From positions 277,001-341,000 of the forward strand of contig CAJNDT010004502.1 in the NCBI GenBank assembly GCA_905221615.1: DNA of 64,000 bases, read 5' to 3'. Positions 61,501 to 64,000 of this stretch are shown in pieces. Under the pieces are notes generated by a model. That model saw only the letters and a program-made list of their open reading frames with translations, was not told where the DNA came from and ran no database searches. The first letter of the stretch is position 1. Every line of letters begins with the position of its first letter. This DNA is from Symbiodinium sp. CCMP2592 (taxonomy: Eukaryota > Sar > Dinophyceae > Suessiales > Symbiodiniaceae). The position numbers were made by a program, and so were the translations under genes.

Positions 61501-61729
61501 CCCAGAGAGCCCAATACCCCTTAATTAAGGAATATAGCTTAAATCATAATATTAATCCCCGTAATTAAAGAATATAGCTTAAATCATAATATTAATCCCC
61601 GTAATTGAGGAATATAGCTTAAATCATATTATTAATCCCCTTAATTAAGGAATATAGCTTAAATTGTAATATTAATCCCCTTATAGTTTAAGGTATATTG
61701 CTTAATTAAGGGGTATTGGGCACTCTGGG
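61501..61729. mobile_element. Foldback enclosing a 40-bp tandem repeat
   Basis: CCCAGAGAGCCCAATACCCC plus TTAATTAAG forms a 29-bp left arm. The right arm (61701-61729) matches its complement at 28 of 29 positions. Between them are four 40-bp units (61521-61680) containing AATATAGCTTAAATC and ATATTAATCCCC. CA flanks both ends. No coding capacity. Confidence 0.85.
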
Positions 61730-61951
61730 CAGTTGGCCCAAGTGCACGCCGAGCTGGCGCCTATGCCCGACTTTCTGTAGGATTATTGTTTGCTCATAAA
61801 CCCTTAACCCTCTAAACCCTGATTGAAGGGTGCCGACCCTGACAGGGTAATTAATCAGCGAAGAACGCTGGAACTGGCAGAGGGGAGATGTAGAGAATAT
61901 GAACCCTAAACCCTTAGACACTAAAGCCGCCAAACCCCACCTTAAACTACC

Positions 61952-62050
61952 AAACCTTACTTTTTTGTAGCTTGTTATTATAAACACTAATATGAAATGT
62001 ATAGGGACCTTACCAAAAAAAAGGTAGGTTTTGGTAGGTTAAAGTAAGAC
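61952..62050. mobile_element. Foldback element, ACCTTACTTTTTTG arms
   Basis: CCAAACCTTACTTTTTTGTAG and AAAAAAAAGGTAGGTTTTGG flank a core TATTATAAACACTAATATG. Related to 29019-29147. Confidence 0.6.
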
Positions 62051-62126
62051 TTAAGGCTGAAAGCCTTCAAGACTTCCTCCTCTGCGTCCTCATAACGCGC
62101 CCGCTCTTCTGCGAAACGAACCCAAG

Positions 62127-62455
62127 CCCAAAGGCTCCATGTACCCGTTTAGCAGGAACTTAGACCTTAAAGTACCTAAAGAGGCACACCTTTGAGGCCT
62201 AGGCACTTACTATATGGGAGTTTCCGAAAATTAGGGGGTACATTCTTTTGGGGTCCCTAGAATAAGGATCCTACTATTTAGGGTACTATATTAGGGTCCC
62301 CCCATTTTCGGAAACTCCCATATCCGGCTAGGGGCTTCGAGTTTAGGGCTTTGGATTTACACAGGGTTTGGAGTGTTGGGAAATCAGATCCTGGCCTTAA
62401 AGTACCTATATAGTTACTTACTAGATGGGTACATGGAGCCTTCGGGAGGTACAGT
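62127..62455. mobile_element. CCCAAAGGCTCCATGTACCC element with a nested foldback
   Basis: Outer arms CCCAAAGGCTCCATGTACCC and GGGTACATGGAGCCTTCGGG. A TATGGGAGTTTCCGAAAATTAG element lies at 62213-62323, followed by telomere-like spacer before the outer core resumes at CCTTAAAGTACCTATATAG. Confidence 0.75.
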
Positions 62456-62687
62456 CATGTGGTGGGGCTATACCCTCGTGCATTTAAACTGCACAGTTTG
62501 AGGTTAATTCGATTTGCTCGCGCTTCTGAACCCTAAACCCCTGGACCCCTAAACCCCTAATCCCGAAACCCTTAAACCCCTAAACCCCTAAACCCCAAAA
62601 CCATAAACCCGTGAAAAGGTCTCAGCGCGAGGCCTTTAGAGCCTGGTGGAAGCATACCTTTCCTCCGAGGCACCGGCCGTTCTTTTT

Positions 62688-62902
62688 CCCAAAGGCTCCA
62701 TGTGCCCATATTGGGTAGTTGTCAAAATTAAGGTCCCTTTTCTAATCCCTTTTGTAGTACGGCACCTATTATTTAGGGTACCCAAACATGGGCCATAATT
62801 TTGACAACCACCCATATAGTAGGTACATCGGCCTTGAAGTACCTATATAGGGACCCCTTTAAGGCCTAAGTACCTACTATATAGGCACATGGAGTCTTAG
62901 GG
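62688..62902. mobile_element. CCCAAAGGCTCCATGTGCCC element with a nested foldback
   Basis: A TGGGTAGTTGTCAAAATTAA-family insertion at 62712-62814 is flanked by TAT on both sides (62709-62711, 62815-62817). Removing it restores GCCCATATAGTAGGTAC, the usual arm. Confidence 0.8.
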
Positions 62903-63149
62903 TTTCTGGTTGAGCCTAGCCCCGGAGCCCGATTGGGTTCATCTTTAGTTAGGCTGTGGCACATTCTGATGTGATCTTGAAAGCAATCTTTTCTTTCTGG
63001 TCTTGGTTTCAGAGTTCAGGGCTGAGGAAAGCCAATGCCATCTAGCAAGTTCGCGGCATGAGCTCTGTAGTTCAAGATTGCAGCACTTTGTTTCTCGTGG
63101 CATGAACAGTTGCTCCAGAATCCCTTATACTGTCTGGTTCTTAGTACGG

Positions 63150-63226
63150 AATGGGGGAATGGATTATGGAGACTATAGTGGGGATTACATAGGGACTGCT
63201 ATAGGCATCCATTCCCCCATTCCCTA
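63150..63226. repeat. Foldback element, GGGAATGGGGGAATGGAT arms
   Basis: GGAATGGGGGAATGGAT and ATCCATTCCCCCATTCC are a near-perfect inverted repeat around a 40-bp core. It abuts the next element (63228). Confidence 0.75.
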
Positions 63227-63227
63227 C

Positions 63228-63351
63228 TACTTAAGGGATCATGGGACTTAGTAACTAGGGATGAAATCAGCGTAACTATACTTACAACTACTTATAACCC
63301 CAATTAAGGTACTTATAACCTTACTTACTAAGTCCCATGATCCTCCAAGTA
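63228..63351. mobile_element. ATCATGGGACTTAGTAA-family foldback (124 bp)
   Basis: TACTTAAGGGATCATGGGAC and CATGATCCTCCAAGTA; TA edges. A solo right end of the same family (CTTACTTACTAAGTCCC to CCTCCAAG) follows at 63428-63460. Confidence 0.9.
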
Positions 63352-63544
63352 GACCCTAAACCCTTATAAATCCCATTATAGGAACCCCTTATAGATCCCT
63401 TTGGAAGGAACCCTAAACCCTAAGGCTCACCTTACTTACTAAGTCCCATGATCCTCCAAGCAAGCACCAGACAGACAGCATACCCATCAGGTGTTTTCAA
63501 GCTGCGGGGGTCCATATCAACAGATCCAGGGCCCTCCTTCTGCA

Positions 63545-63690
63545 ATGAGTTTAAGGGTACCTAGATCCTTATAACAAGGATCCTACCATTTAGGGTACTA
63601 TATTAGGGTTTATTTGGGGGTCCTCATAACAAGGATCCTACTATTTAGGGAGCTATATTAAGGTCCCCTGTTGTCGGAAACTCTCATGTA
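63545..63690. mobile_element. Rearranged TTTCCGAAAATT-type foldback
   Basis: The core AACAAGGATCCTAC.ATTTAGGG appears twice in tandem (63572-63608 and 63636-63661). Only the right arm (GTCGGAAACTCTCATG) survives. Confidence 0.55.
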
Positions 63691-64000
63691 GGATCTTGAT
63701 TGTAACCGGCACCTGGAAAGTGAGTGTGGCAGGGATCCAGTATATGAAGAAGGCATTCCAAAACGGGAGCTTATTAACCCCAGGTCTACATGAAGGGTGA
63801 TGGGTGTAGAGTGTTATTCCCGCCGAAAAACGCCCGGCAACACGCTTGCGTGACTTTGAAACCACACGGAAAACACCAGTTACGCGGGTCGAAATCATTA
63901 GCAAACTATCTCCTTATAGTCTCTCTACTGTATGTTTATGGCCTAATGGCCCACCCAGACCAAGACCCTATTCCAGTTATTCGAGGCACGGTCAGAACGA

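Larger units (their letters stand above)
55279..64000. other. Non-genic repeat mosaic, right end
   Basis: No supported gene. It holds a (CAG/AGC)-type trinucleotide stretch (55440-55545), foldback elements, TTTAAGAGGGTTTAGGG variants (58790-58900), a GAATAAGAACC-type short repeat (59060-59180), a (TCTC)n microsatellite and the CCCTAAA tract at 62527-62620. The stretches 59500-60080 and 63690-64000 show nothing classifiable. Confidence 0.55.

Overview
The window looks like nuclear DNA of a eukaryotic protist. TTTAGGG/CCCTAAA telomere-type repeats are scattered through nearly all of it in both orientations. Conventional genes are almost absent, there is no operon-like packing, and microsatellites are common. 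A dinoflagellate is my best guess. The support is the TTTAGGG repeat type, very low gene density, one sequence resembling a relic of the dinoflagellate spliced leader (about 14837-14856), and an endogenised RNA virus. None of these is decisive, because TTTAGGG is shared with plants, stramenopiles and other algae.

The outstanding object is at 4642-10769. It is a G+C-rich, roughly 6.1 kb block that reads as a near-complete DNA copy of a positive-strand RNA virus genome. It has a structured leader, a large ORF1 with a basic/acidic low-complexity region, a coiled coil and a possible papain-like cysteine protease, then a hydrophobic segment in another frame, and an RNA-dependent RNA polymerase ORF with motifs F, A, B and C. 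It ends in a 14-nt poly(A) run. Telomere-like repeats abut both ends. Polymerase and ORF1 are long and open, but the frame changes twice: once near a T-run at about 7846-7851, and once at an overlapping stop/start (ATGA) at 8346-8349.

The rest (1-4641 and 10770-64000) is a dense mosaic of short foldback (MITE-like) elements, mostly 80-130 bp and falling into at least 15 sequence families, separated by telomere-like patches and tandem arrays. The commonest family has about 25 full or partial copies of ~124 bp. Several elements are nested in others, and the interrupted host element shows the duplicated target directly: usually TA, sometimes TAT, and possibly 8 bp for one family. Telomere-repeat patches also interrupt foldback elements. 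A few short open stretches look protein-like (18852-19256, 26886-27344, 33434-33679, 44992-45261, 54931-55278), but I recognise none and treat them as possible exons or gene fragments.

No rRNA, tRNA, CRISPR array or convincing complete host gene was found.
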